This document shows positions 1-6,856 of a stretch of DNA of 36,611 bases, piece after piece. The stretch's first letter is position 1. Every line of letters begins with the position of its first letter. Where the stretch lies: contig QMOL01000001.1 of NCBI GenBank assembly GCA_003648225.1, positions 1-36,611 of the forward strand. Reading direction: 5' to 3'. The stretch is from Chlamydiota bacterium (GTDB lineage Bacteria > Auribacterota > UBA3054 > B51-G9). Both the position numbers and the translations under genes were made by a program. The notes beneath the pieces are model-generated. The model had not been told where the DNA came from, made no database searches, and saw only the letters and a list, made by a program, of their open reading frames with translations.

Positions 1-192
1 AAGATTGACAGCTCAAAAATTAATGTTATTGCCGAATTTGGCGGGACGACAAATTCTACGAGAACAATAATCAGTAAAATTCATAAGTTATCTGAATTTG
101 CCTGGCAGCGTGGAGTTCATTTCAGCATTCAGACGAAAGCATGTAATAATCCTGTTGATTATAAAATCAAAGATTTTTCTTTTAAATTTTGA
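1..192 (+). CDS. C-terminal end of an unidentified protein (partial)
   Basis: Frame 1 is open from the window edge to the TGA at 190-192, giving 63 codons without a start. The visible tail reads INVIAEFGGTTNSTR near its beginning and ends in KIKDFSFKF. Alternating hydrophobic and polar residues ending in a short beta-strand-like segment would suit the last strands of a beta-sandwich (LamG or carbohydrate-binding type), but this is only an impression of style. The frame ends about 35 bases before a strong hairpin, which fits the true end of a gene. The family cannot be named from this fragment. Confidence 0.5.
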   Translation, partial: KIDSSKINVIAEFGGTTNSTRTIISKIHKLSEFAWQRGVHFSIQTKACNNPVDYKIKDFSFKF

Positions 193-224
193 CAAATATG
201 ATTTTGTGAATATTTTTATCGACC

Positions 225-265
225 AAAAAAAAGCCGGAATATCTAAGTATTCCGGCTTTTTAAAA
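225..265. terminator. bidirectional intrinsic terminator
   Basis: A perfect 12-base stem (AAAAGCCGGAAT at 229-240, ATTCCGGCTTTT at 249-260) encloses an 8-base loop and is flanked by A-runs and T-runs on both sides. It sits between the convergent ends of the + strand fragment (stop at 192) and the - strand gene ending at 282, so it can stop transcription from either direction. Confidence 0.9.
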
Positions 266-281
266 ATTCTCAGAGAATTTC

Positions 282-995
282 TTACCACTTAACTGTTTCT
301 TCGCCATCGATCAAGCCTTTAAGTCTTAGATCGACCATTTCTTTTTTATTTTTTCCGCGTTTTCTTACTTTTTGGCGAAGTTGTTTTGTTTTTTTCTCAA
401 GGTTGCTAATTTCTTTTTCTCTGAATTCCTGAGTAACATCAAATGCTCTTCCGATAAGATCTCTCATTTGTTGTTTTAATTCTTTTTTCTTATCAGCATC
501 TTTGCATTTTTTGAATTTTTGATTAAGGCCGTAAACCTGTTTTTTTATTTTCTTCATTTCCTGCATTCTTTTAAATGCTTCAGGATTTTCTTTTTCAAAC
601 TGTTTTTTGTATCGTTTATGAATTTCCTTTCTAAATGCTCCAGGATTTTCTTTACGCAGTTTCATCAACCGTTCAAATTCTTCCGGATTATTTCCTCGTA
701 ATTTCCGGATTTTCTTTTCTATTTTTTTCCTCATTTCGCGATGATTTTTTTCTCCCCTTATAGACGGATGTTGAGGGTGCTTTCTTTCCATCCCGGGACA
801 TCCTTTATGCTCGCGACCTTCTTTCATCCATGGAGGCCTGCCTTGCTGCCTCCCTTTTGGCGGAGGCGGGGGATTACCTTTTTCCATCCAAGGTGGTCCG
901 CCATGCCCGTCATTATCATTTCCCTTCGGAGTTGCGAGAACAAAACCGGTAAGAATAATTGATAAAGCAGCTGAGATAATTATTAATTTTTTCAT
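282..995 (-). CDS. exported, highly basic Pro-rich/coiled-coil protein
   Basis: This 237-residue protein has a clear signal peptide (about residues 1-21, ending FVLA). A Gly/Pro-rich linker follows with two PPWM motifs and a PPPPP run, then a long Lys/Arg/Glu-rich segment (about 75-230) predicted to be helical. The helical part repeats an EF.RLMKLRKENP.AFRKE-like element and a shorter ENPEAFKRM copy. The upstream neighbour carries the same element. The start is firm: a full AGGAGGT ribosome site lies 8 bases upstream, and the ATG overlaps the previous stop as ATGA (992-995), so the two genes are translationally coupled. As the last gene of the sigma/anti-sigma run it may be a periplasmic sensor or effector, in the manner of Spy/CnrX-like helical proteins. 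That comparison rests on context and shape; no family was recognised. Confidence 0.8.
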   Translation of the reverse strand: MKKLIIISAALSIILTGFVLATPKGNDNDGHGGPPWMEKGNPPPPPKGRQQGRPPWMKEGREHKGCPGMERKHPQHPSIRGEKNHREMRKKIEKKIRKLRGNNPEEFERLMKLRKENPGAFRKEIHKRYKKQFEKENPEAFKRMQEMKKIKKQVYGLNQKFKKCKDADKKKELKQQMRDLIGRAFDVTQEFREKEISNLEKKTKQLRQKVRKRGKNKKEMVDLRLKGLIDGEETVKW

Positions 996-1369
996 CTTAT
1001 ATTACCTCCTTTTACTCTTTTATTTCTTAGCTTTTTATTTTTGTTTCTTTGGACTCTTCGCGCTTGCATTTCAGCTCTGAAAGCTTCGGGATCATCTTTT
1101 CTAAGTTTCATAAGACGATTAAATTCCGCTTCGTCACCTTTTGCCATATGTCTAATCCGTTTTTGAATTCTTTCTTCACGTTTTTTTATTTCTTCAGGCG
1201 TCATATTTTTTCTATGGCGTTTTCTTTCTTGTTTTCTTAAAGAATCTCCATTACAGTTCTTCTGTTCAGAATTATATCTGTTTCTGTGTCCCGAACCATT
1301 TCCTGAACGTTTAGCTACAGAGATACTTGTAATCATCATAATTGATAGTAATAAAATAATTGTTTTCAT
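992..1369 (-). CDS. small exported basic protein, paralogue of its downstream neighbour
   Basis: The 125-residue product begins with a signal peptide (about 1-19, ending SISVA) followed by a very basic, low-complexity mature part. A segment at roughly 83-100 (EFNRLMKLRKDDPEAFRAEM) matches the element in the 237-residue protein encoded next, which suggests duplication within the operon. A GGAAGG ribosome site precedes the ATG, and the stop overlaps the next start by four bases. The ribosome site, overlap and shared element support a real gene despite its size. No known family was recognised. A helical periplasmic partner of the anti-sigma factor is an inference from gene order. Confidence 0.75.
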   Translation of the reverse strand: MKTIILLLSIMMITSISVAKRSGNGSGHRNRYNSEQKNCNGDSLRKQERKRHRKNMTPEEIKKREERIQKRIRHMAKGDEAEFNRLMKLRKDDPEAFRAEMQARRVQRNKNKKLRNKRVKGGNIR

Positions 1370-1400
1370 AAATACCTTCCTTTTTTTATTTAGTTAATTT

Positions 1401-1868
1401 TTAAAACAAGTAGTTTAACTGCAAGTTGTTTTCAAGACTCGCGATTTCCTCGTTAACCGTTTGCAATCCAACTACTATAACTGCTTCATCTATGTCAACT
1501 CCTGTCTGCTCGAAAAGCGGAGAGAAATCCGGTTCATTTAAAATTAAAACTGTTTCATTAACAATATTATTTAAGTCATTTGAAGCTTGATATCGATCAT
1601 AAGTTCCGCGACCGGTATTTCCGAGCCATACGCAAGTGGCGATCAATAGCGATGCCGCAGCACTCCACAAAGCGTATGAATACCGGCTGCGGACAAACAA
1701 TGTTGCACGTTGAAAAACGGATTGAGAGTGATTTCGGGAAGCTGCTGCCTGTTCGCGGGCCATTTCATAGATATTATTTCTAATTTCTTTTGATGGGCGT
1801 GATAATGTAGCAATGATATTATCATCCCAGGGATCACTTTTCCATATTTTTTTATTATCAGTTTTCAT
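1401..1868 (-). CDS. putative anti-sigma factor, single-pass membrane protein
   Basis: The gene lies directly downstream of the ECF sigma gene. Its 155-residue product has the expected layout: a cytoplasmic N-terminal region of about 60 residues with a short helical stretch (RPSKEIRNNIYEMAREQ), one transmembrane helix at about 64-83 (rich in Ala/Leu/Trp), and a C-terminal domain outside the membrane ending in acidic helices. No HXXXCXXC zinc anti-sigma motif is present, so it is not a ZAS-type factor. The assignment rests on position and topology. No Shine-Dalgarno site is visible, but the TACAATAAA-N12-GCGTCAT motif lies upstream. Another possibility is a membrane protein of unrelated function. 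Confidence 0.65.
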   Translation of the reverse strand: MKTDNKKIWKSDPWDDNIIATLSRPSKEIRNNIYEMAREQAAASRNHSQSVFQRATLFVRSRYSYALWSAAASLLIATCVWLGNTGRGTYDRYQASNDLNNIVNETVLILNEPDFSPLFEQTGVDIDEAVIVVGLQTVNEEIASLENNLQLNYLF

Positions 1869-1901
1869 TTTTAATTTTCGTTATTTTTTGTTCTAAATAT
1901 A

Positions 1902-1929
1902 ATGACGCAATATAAAAAAATTTATTGTA
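1902..1929 (-). promoter_or_regulatory. candidate ECF promoter before the anti-sigma gene
   Basis: On the - strand the sequence reads TACAATAAA, 12 bases, then GCGTCAT. The same two blocks with the same spacing lie before the sigma gene (2514-2541). A CGTC-type -10 is typical of many ECF sigma factors. The predicted transcript would start near 1896, giving a leader of about 28 bases. Function is inferred from the repeated motif alone. Confidence 0.5.
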
Positions 1930-1931
1930 AA

Positions 1932-2501
1932 TTAGTATTCGTCCATTAATTCATTTCTAATTTTTTTTATCGCGTAGTGCATCCGCCCGAGAATTGTATT
2001 TAAAGAGTCTCCTGTCATTTCGGCAATTTCTTTAAATTTCAAACCGGCATCACAGCGAAGTAAAAAAACTTCTTTTTGTTTTTCGGGAAGATTTTCCGCA
2101 ACTTTCCGAATTTTATCAATCATCTCTTTTGTAGATAATTGCTCAACGATATCCGGTGCGGGATCGGAAAGGATATCATGATATGTAATTTTTTTATTTT
2201 CATCGATTGTTTCGTCTATACTTACATTAAACTTTCCTACTGTTTTTCTTGTATAGTCAATAACTTTATGATGAGCGATTGTGTAGAGCCAATTTTTGAA
2301 TGAGCCTTTGAAAGCAAATTTCGGGAGTTTTTTAATTACCTGTGTCCAGATTTCCTGAAAAATATCTTCTGATGTTTCTTTATGGCGAATCATTGAATTT
2401 ACATAAAAAAATAACTGCCGTTCATAACGGCAGTAAATCCTGTGAAAAGCCGGCATACTTCCTTTCAGGAATTCTCTAATGTCATCGTAATCTTGTTTCA
2501 T
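1932..2501 (-). CDS. ECF-family RNA polymerase sigma factor
   Basis: The product is a 189-residue sigma-70 factor with only regions 2 and 4, the ECF layout. Region 2 spans about residues 10-85 and includes the 2.2 core-binding segment (SEDIFQEIWTQVIKKL) and the 2.4 segment GSFKNWLYTIAHHKVIDYTRK. Region 4 spans about 130-185, with LPEKQKEVFLLRCDAGLKFKEIAEM and the recognition helix SLNTILGRMHYAIKKIR. It directs RNA polymerase to a private set of promoters and is normally held inactive by the membrane protein encoded next. It follows the sulfatase gene by 44 bases. There is no ribosome site, and the candidate promoter at 2514-2541 would place the start of transcription only about 7 bases before the ATG. 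Confidence 0.95.
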   Translation of the reverse strand: MKQDYDDIREFLKGSMPAFHRIYCRYERQLFFYVNSMIRHKETSEDIFQEIWTQVIKKLPKFAFKGSFKNWLYTIAHHKVIDYTRKTVGKFNVSIDETIDENKKITYHDILSDPAPDIVEQLSTKEMIDKIRKVAENLPEKQKEVFLLRCDAGLKFKEIAEMTGDSLNTILGRMHYAIKKIRNELMDEY

Positions 2502-2513
2502 TTTATATTACTT

Positions 2514-2541
2514 ATGACGCACATTTTATTTTTTTATTGTA
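2514..2541 (-). promoter_or_regulatory. candidate autoregulated ECF promoter before the sigma gene
   Basis: On the - strand the sequence is TACAATAAA, 12 bases, then GCGTCAT, identical in both blocks and spacing to the site at 1902-1929. It sits in the 44-base gap between the sulfatase stop and the sigma start. ECF factors commonly transcribe their own operon, which would explain paired sites. The -35 block is not the usual GGAAC type, so recognition by the neighbouring sigma factor is inference. Confidence 0.5.
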
Positions 2542-2545
2542 TGGA

Positions 2546-4483
2546 TTAAAATTTCCATTCCTTCAGTAATTTCCCGGTTGGTGTTTCGATGCGAATCCAA
2601 TCGAATAAAGCTGTATTTTCACCATTGCCCGGATTATCACCGGGATCAATTCTAATTTCATTCAGGTTTTGTTTTCGCGGGATTTTGGGAAGGTCAACAA
2701 TATATTCATGCCATTGTTTATCGTGATTCAAAGCAAAAGATTCGAAATTACCCAGGAAAGATTTGTCTTCTTTTGTATTCCAATAAATTCTTCCGTCTCC
2801 TCCAACATCAGCTTTCATTTGGAAATGAAGTTTAATCGGTCCGGTGCATTGCGGAACATTTTTGGTGACAAAATACGGGTCTGCTCCTGTAACTTTCACT
2901 TCAAGTTGACCGTCAGCCGCGTGTAATTCACAGCTGTGCTGTGCCTGCCAGCCATGCACAGGTTTTGAAATAACAGGAGGTGGCTGAACATAATCAGGGT
3001 CATATTTTGGATTTGCTATTGGGACAATAGCGTTAGTTTTTTTCAAATGCCGAACGATCAATTTATCGAGCTTTCTTACAATTTCGGGATATTTTTTTGC
3101 AAGATTATTTTTTTCACCGATATCTTTTTTCAAATTGTAAAGTTCATATCTGTCTGTTTGGTCAGAATTATCCGCATAAAACTTAATCAATTTCCAATCA
3201 CCTTTACGCACACTTGTTGAAGCAATATTTTTTGTTGCCGAAACTGTATGCGGGAAATGGCAAAATATTTCTTCGTGTACTTTTTTACTTTTCCCTTTTA
3301 AGAAAGACACTAAATCAATACCGTCTATAATTTGATTCGGCTTCGGTTTTACACCTGCCATATCAAGAATTGTCGGATAAAAGTCTACACTTGAAATCAT
3401 CACATCGCTTACCGTGTCCGGTTTAACAACTCCAGGCCAAACAACAATCATAGGCACCCGGGTTCCACCTTCATAAATAGTAGCTTTTCCACCCCGCAAA
3501 GGATAATTACTTGTGGGAGTAGTTCCATTAACGGTGTCGTACATATTGCCGCCATTATCGGAGAAGAAAATGATAATGGTTTCATTTTCAATTCCGAGTT
3601 TTTTTACATTATCGAGAATCTCCCCTACACAGTTATCAAGAGTTTCTATCATTGATCCCATAGTAGGGCAATTTTGCGCGTCGTCGATTTCAATTTTCTT
3701 TTCATATTTATTAATAAGTTTTTCTTTTCCTTGATAAGGGGCATGAACATCAAAATTCCAGAAGTTCAAAAAGAACGGTTTGTCTTTCTTAACGTTTTTT
3801 TTCATAAAAGATATTGCACTTTCCGTAAGACGTTCATCTATCTGCTCGCCTTTCGGGCCATCTTTAAATCCGCTTCTTTCCATGTGATAAGGCGAAAAAT
3901 AACTTGGAGGACCCGGATAAGAACCTCCCGGTTCATTTACGTCAAAGCCTTGATTCGGCGGCTCAAAAGGCTTCCATCCCAAATGCCACTTCCCGAATAA
4001 AGCAGTTGCATAACCGACAGATTTAAGCGCTTCACCGGTTGTATAATATTCAAGCTGCAAACGGGTTTTAGTTACAGGTTCAAGACGTTTGGATGTTGGG
4101 GGAGCCGAAGTTTGAAGAAAAGTGTTTGTTCGAACTGTATCCACATGACAAGCCGGGGTTGTTAAGCCGATACGGCACGGATACTGCCCGGTAATAATGC
4201 TTGCTCGTGTGGGAGAGCAGAGAGGATTTGCGGCATAAGCTGAGGTAAACCTCATACCCATTTTTGCTAATTTTTCGATATTTGGTGTTTCGTAAAATCT
4301 GCTTCCATAAGGAGTTGAATCCATCCACCCCATATCATCAGCGAGTATAAAAATAATATTTGGCTTGCGTTTTTTATTTATTTTCGACAAAGCTAAAAGC
4401 GGAGAAGCGAAAAGGCTTGCCGCGGCGCATTTACCTATAGTTTTAATAAAATTTCTTCTATCGTATGTTTTTTTATTTTTCAT
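2546..4483 (-). CDS. Tat-exported formylglycine-dependent sulfatase with C-terminal beta-sandwich domain
   Basis: The 645-residue enzyme hydrolyses sulfate esters, most plausibly on sulfated polysaccharides. A twin-arginine signal (YDRRNFIK, residues 7-14) is followed by a hydrophobic stretch, so export is folded through Tat. The sulfatase core covers about 40-500: metal-binding DD at 49-50, the formylglycine motif CSPTR at 89-93 (Cys89 is the residue converted), GKWHLG at 164-169, H247 in DVHAPY, and SDNGG at 308-312 for calcium binding. After a Pro-rich linker (about 505-515) comes a beta-sandwich of about 130 residues, probably ligand-binding. Maturation needs a formylglycine-generating enzyme, which is not in the window. 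The substrate cannot be read from sequence. The gene lies 45 bases downstream of the FloA-partner gene and just before the ECF sigma gene. Confidence 0.95.
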   Translation of the reverse strand: MKNKKTYDRRNFIKTIGKCAAASLFASPLLALSKINKKRKPNIIFILADDMGWMDSTPYGSRFYETPNIEKLAKMGMRFTSAYAANPLCSPTRASIITGQYPCRIGLTTPACHVDTVRTNTFLQTSAPPTSKRLEPVTKTRLQLEYYTTGEALKSVGYATALFGKWHLGWKPFEPPNQGFDVNEPGGSYPGPPSYFSPYHMERSGFKDGPKGEQIDERLTESAISFMKKNVKKDKPFFLNFWNFDVHAPYQGKEKLINKYEKKIEIDDAQNCPTMGSMIETLDNCVGEILDNVKKLGIENETIIIFFSDNGGNMYDTVNGTTPTSNYPLRGGKATIYEGGTRVPMIVVWPGVVKPDTVSDVMISSVDFYPTILDMAGVKPKPNQIIDGIDLVSFLKGKSKKVHEEIFCHFPHTVSATKNIASTSVRKGDWKLIKFYADNSDQTDRYELYNLKKDIGEKNNLAKKYPEIVRKLDKLIVRHLKKTNAIVPIANPKYDPDYVQPPPVISKPVHGWQAQHSCELHAADGQLEVKVTGADPYFVTKNVPQCTGPIKLHFQMKADVGGDGRIYWNTKEDKSFLGNFESFALNHDKQWHEYIVDLPKIPRKQNLNEIRIDPGDNPGNGENTALFDWIRIETPTGKLLKEWKF

Positions 4484-4528
4484 AACAATATTTTAAAATC
4501 AAATTATCTTATTAATAAAACAGGTGGC

Positions 4529-5101
4529 TTATTTAAGAGAAACAGGCGGTCCAAGGATTTCCGATATAATTACTCCGTAACGTAAATCATCTCTGCTCAT
4601 CTTTTGGAATTTTTTAAGGAAAGGAGATGTTTGTTCAGAAATTTCTGCTGCGGTATGGATGTTCGGATTGAAACCTTTAATATCATCCGGCAGGGAAGGA
4701 TCACTCACTTTAAAATTTTTAATATTTGTTTTAAAACGCGGTAATTCTTCATTTTTTGGCTCAATGCTGTGCCGGGCCGTTTTATGAATTTCCTGCTTAT
4801 GGGTTTTTGACGGCAAACGTTCTCGTTCCGGCGTTAAGGGCGATAGTTTATCGCCGAATATTTCTGCGAGCACATCCTCAACTTTCTTTTGCAACTTAGG
4901 TTTTTCCTGATAATTTACAATAGGTTTACGATTAACACGTTTTGCTGCTTTAAGTTTATTTCTTTGGGTGTCAGGTCTTCGTGGCGGAGTTATTCCCTCC
5001 GCCTTCTTGGATTTTGCGAAAGCTTTAATAATCGGTGGAAGCAAAACAAATCCCAAAACCAAGACAACTTTTAGAATATCAATTAAAGATTTTTTGTCCA
5101 T
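4529..5101 (-). CDS. small membrane-anchored protein coupled to FloA
   Basis: The 190-residue product has one N-terminal membrane helix (about 9-29, IDILKVVLVLGFVLLPPII) and then a long polar, basic, probably disordered region. It ends with a compact conserved-looking segment (about 168-190, LRYGVIISEILGPPVSLK). Its ATG immediately follows the floA stop (5102-5104) without a spacer, so the pair is almost certainly co-translated. From memory, small proteins ending in a similar EILGPP motif accompany FloA in other PVC genomes. This suggests a scaffold or membrane-microdomain partner, but I know of no assigned biochemical role. Confidence 0.75.
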   Translation of the reverse strand: MDKKSLIDILKVVLVLGFVLLPPIIKAFAKSKKAEGITPPRRPDTQRNKLKAAKRVNRKPIVNYQEKPKLQKKVEDVLAEIFGDKLSPLTPERERLPSKTHKQEIHKTARHSIEPKNEELPRFKTNIKNFKVSDPSLPDDIKGFNPNIHTAAEISEQTSPFLKKFQKMSRDDLRYGVIISEILGPPVSLK

Positions 5102-6118
5102 TTATTTAGTATGACCGGATTGTCCCGTGCTGCCTGTTCCGGCAATATTGTTACGCATTGAAGTATCAGCATTAATATTTTTCATTTTATAATAATCCAT
5201 TATCCCCAAATTACCGCTGCGAAACGCTTCTGCCATCGCTTTTGGCACTTCAGCTTCCGCTTCGACAACTTTTGCTCTCATTTCCTGAACTCTTGCTTTC
5301 ATTTCCTGTTCTGCCGCGACGGCCATTGCTCTTCGTTCCTCAGCTTTTGCCTGTGCGACTCGTTTATCAGCTTCCGCCTGGTCGGCTTGCAATCTCGCGC
5401 CGATATTTTCACCTACATCGATATCTGCAATATCAATTGAAAGGATTTCAAATGCCGTACCTGCATCGAGACCTTTACTGAGAACTTTTTTAGAGATAGA
5501 GTCAGGATTTTCAAGTACTTTTTTGTGCGTCAGCGCGGAACCGATTGTTGTAACTATTCCCTCGCCAACGCGGGCAATAATTGTTTCTTCGGTTGCTCCA
5601 CCGACAAGTTGGTCAAGATTTGTGCGAACAGTTACACGGGCTTTCGCTTTAAGCTGAATACCGTCCATAGCGACAGCATCAACGGTTGTGCGACCTTTTG
5701 TCGGGTCAGGCGCGTCAATGACTTTTGGATTTACCGAAGTCTGCACCGCACCGAAAATATCACGACCGGCAAGGTCAATCCCCGATGCTTGTTTAAAATC
5801 CAGATGAATATTCGCTTTATCGGCGGCAATGAGCGCGCGCACAACATTCATAACATCGCCACCTGCAAGGTAGAGGGATTCCAATTCTTCAGTAGAGACG
5901 GAAAGGCCTGCTTTAATTGCGGCTATTTTAGTGTTAACAATAACGCCTGCGTTAACTTTTCTGAGCCACATACCGATTAAGCTGGTCATTGTAATATTAG
6001 CTTTTGATGCCAAAGCCTGCACATAAATTTTGATGAATTTAAGAATAAAGATAAGAAAAACAATAGCTGCGATTATAACTACAATTAGTATAAGCGTTGT
6101 GATTCCGCTTGATTTCAT
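5102..6118 (-). CDS. floA: flotillin-like protein FloA (SPFH domain, UPF0365/YqfA family)
   Basis: The 338-residue protein has an N-terminal hydrophobic hairpin or membrane anchor (about 5-34) and then the SPFH core (about 35-230), which includes family segments IHLDFKQASGIDLAGRDI and VRTNLDQLVGGATEETI. The Ala/Glu-rich coiled coil at about 235-300 (QAEADKRVAQAKAEERRA) drives oligomerisation. Length is typical (about 330). FloA forms membrane foci and influences membrane fluidity, secretion and cell-wall proteins. The start follows an AGAGGTG ribosome site and a strong promoter at 6177-6205. An NfeD-type protease/partner gene, common beside floA, is absent here; the 190-residue gene takes the adjacent place. 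Confidence 0.95.
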   Translation of the reverse strand: MKSSGITTLILIVVIIAAIVFLIFILKFIKIYVQALASKANITMTSLIGMWLRKVNAGVIVNTKIAAIKAGLSVSTEELESLYLAGGDVMNVVRALIAADKANIHLDFKQASGIDLAGRDIFGAVQTSVNPKVIDAPDPTKGRTTVDAVAMDGIQLKAKARVTVRTNLDQLVGGATEETIIARVGEGIVTTIGSALTHKKVLENPDSISKKVLSKGLDAGTAFEILSIDIADIDVGENIGARLQADQAEADKRVAQAKAEERRAMAVAAEQEMKARVQEMRAKVVEAEAEVPKAMAEAFRSGNLGIMDYYKMKNINADTSMRNNIAGTGSTGQSGHTK

Positions 6119-6176
6119 AACACACCTCTTTGGTAGAAGTTATTAAATTTACGATAATAAACTGTTCGAGTGTAAT

Positions 6177-6205
6177 ATGATACCCAACATATTGTTTTCT
6201 GTCAA
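6177..6205 (-). promoter_or_regulatory. sigma-70 promoter for floA
   Basis: On the - strand TTGACA (6205-6200) and TATCAT (6182-6177) are separated by exactly 17 bases. The predicted start of transcription is near 6170, leaving a leader of about 50 bases before the floA ATG. The -35 box lies 12 bases from the -35 box of the oppositely directed frr promoter. Confidence 0.75.
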
Positions 6206-6217
6206 GTCAAATACAAT

Positions 6218-6246
6218 TTGATAATTTTTATGCTTTATGGTAAAAT
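6218..6246 (+). promoter_or_regulatory. sigma-70 promoter for frr-thrC
   Basis: TTGATA (6218-6223), a 17-base spacer, then TAAAAT (6241-6246). The predicted start of transcription is near 6253, about 40 bases before the frr ATG. It is arranged back to back with the floA promoter. Confidence 0.7.
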
Positions 6247-6291
6247 TTACAGGTAATTAACCCTGATTTTTAACTTCAACCCGGAGAAAAT

Positions 6292-6852
6292 ATGCCTTAC
6301 CGTATAATTATCAGCAAAGCAAAAGATAAAATGAACCACTCAATCGAACACCTTCATCATGAATTTAACGGTATTAGAACAGGCAAAGCATCGCCTACTC
6401 TCGTAGAAGATATTCGCGTGGAAGCATACGGAAGCAATATGCCTCTCAAGGAAATGGCGGGAATTTCCACACCTGAATCACGTCTTATTCTAATTCAGCC
6501 ATGGGATCAAAATACAGTACCCGCAATTGTAAAAGCTATTCAATCATCAAGTCTCGGTATCACTCCGGTTGATGATGGCAGAGTTGTCCGTGTTCCGATT
6601 CCCGAATTAGATGAAGAGCGACGCAAAGAACTTGATAAACATGTTAAACATATGGCTGAAGAAGCACGAGTTGTAATTAGAAACATCAGGCGGGAAAAAA
6701 ATGAGAAATTGAAAAATATGAAGAAAAACGGTGAACTCACCGAAGATGACCTTCGCGACAGCGAAAAGCAGATGCAAAAATTAACTGACGATTTCATTAA
6801 CAAAATTGGCGAAGCTCTTAAACATAAAGAAGAAGAAATTTTCACAATATAA
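6292..6852 (+). CDS. frr: ribosome recycling factor
   Basis: The 186-residue length and sequence match RRF throughout: the N-terminal helix (HLHHEFNGIRTGKASPTLV), the domain II beta region (ESRLILIQPWDQNTVPAIVKAI) and the C-terminal helices of domain I (RKELDKHVKHMAEEARVVIRN). With EF-G, RRF splits post-termination 70S ribosomes in the cytoplasm. An AACCCGGAGAAAAT leader provides a GGAG ribosome site 6 bases before the ATG. In many bacteria frr lies with tsf and pyrH; here it is separated from them and followed directly by thrC, an unusual pairing. Confidence 0.97.
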   Translation: MPYRIIISKAKDKMNHSIEHLHHEFNGIRTGKASPTLVEDIRVEAYGSNMPLKEMAGISTPESRLILIQPWDQNTVPAIVKAIQSSSLGITPVDDGRVVRVPIPELDEERRKELDKHVKHMAEEARVVIRNIRREKNEKLKNMKKNGELTEDDLRDSEKQMQKLTDDFINKIGEALKHKEEEIFTI

Positions 6853-6856
6853 ATCA

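Noticed and set aside
5525..5980. 151-codon + strand ORF
   Set aside because: It is antisense to floA, Cys/Asn-rich, and has no supporting signals.
6806..6856. Earlier in-frame ATG for thrC
   Set aside because: It lies within frr and would put 17 Lys-rich residues before the zinc ribbon; the ATG at 6857 fits the family.
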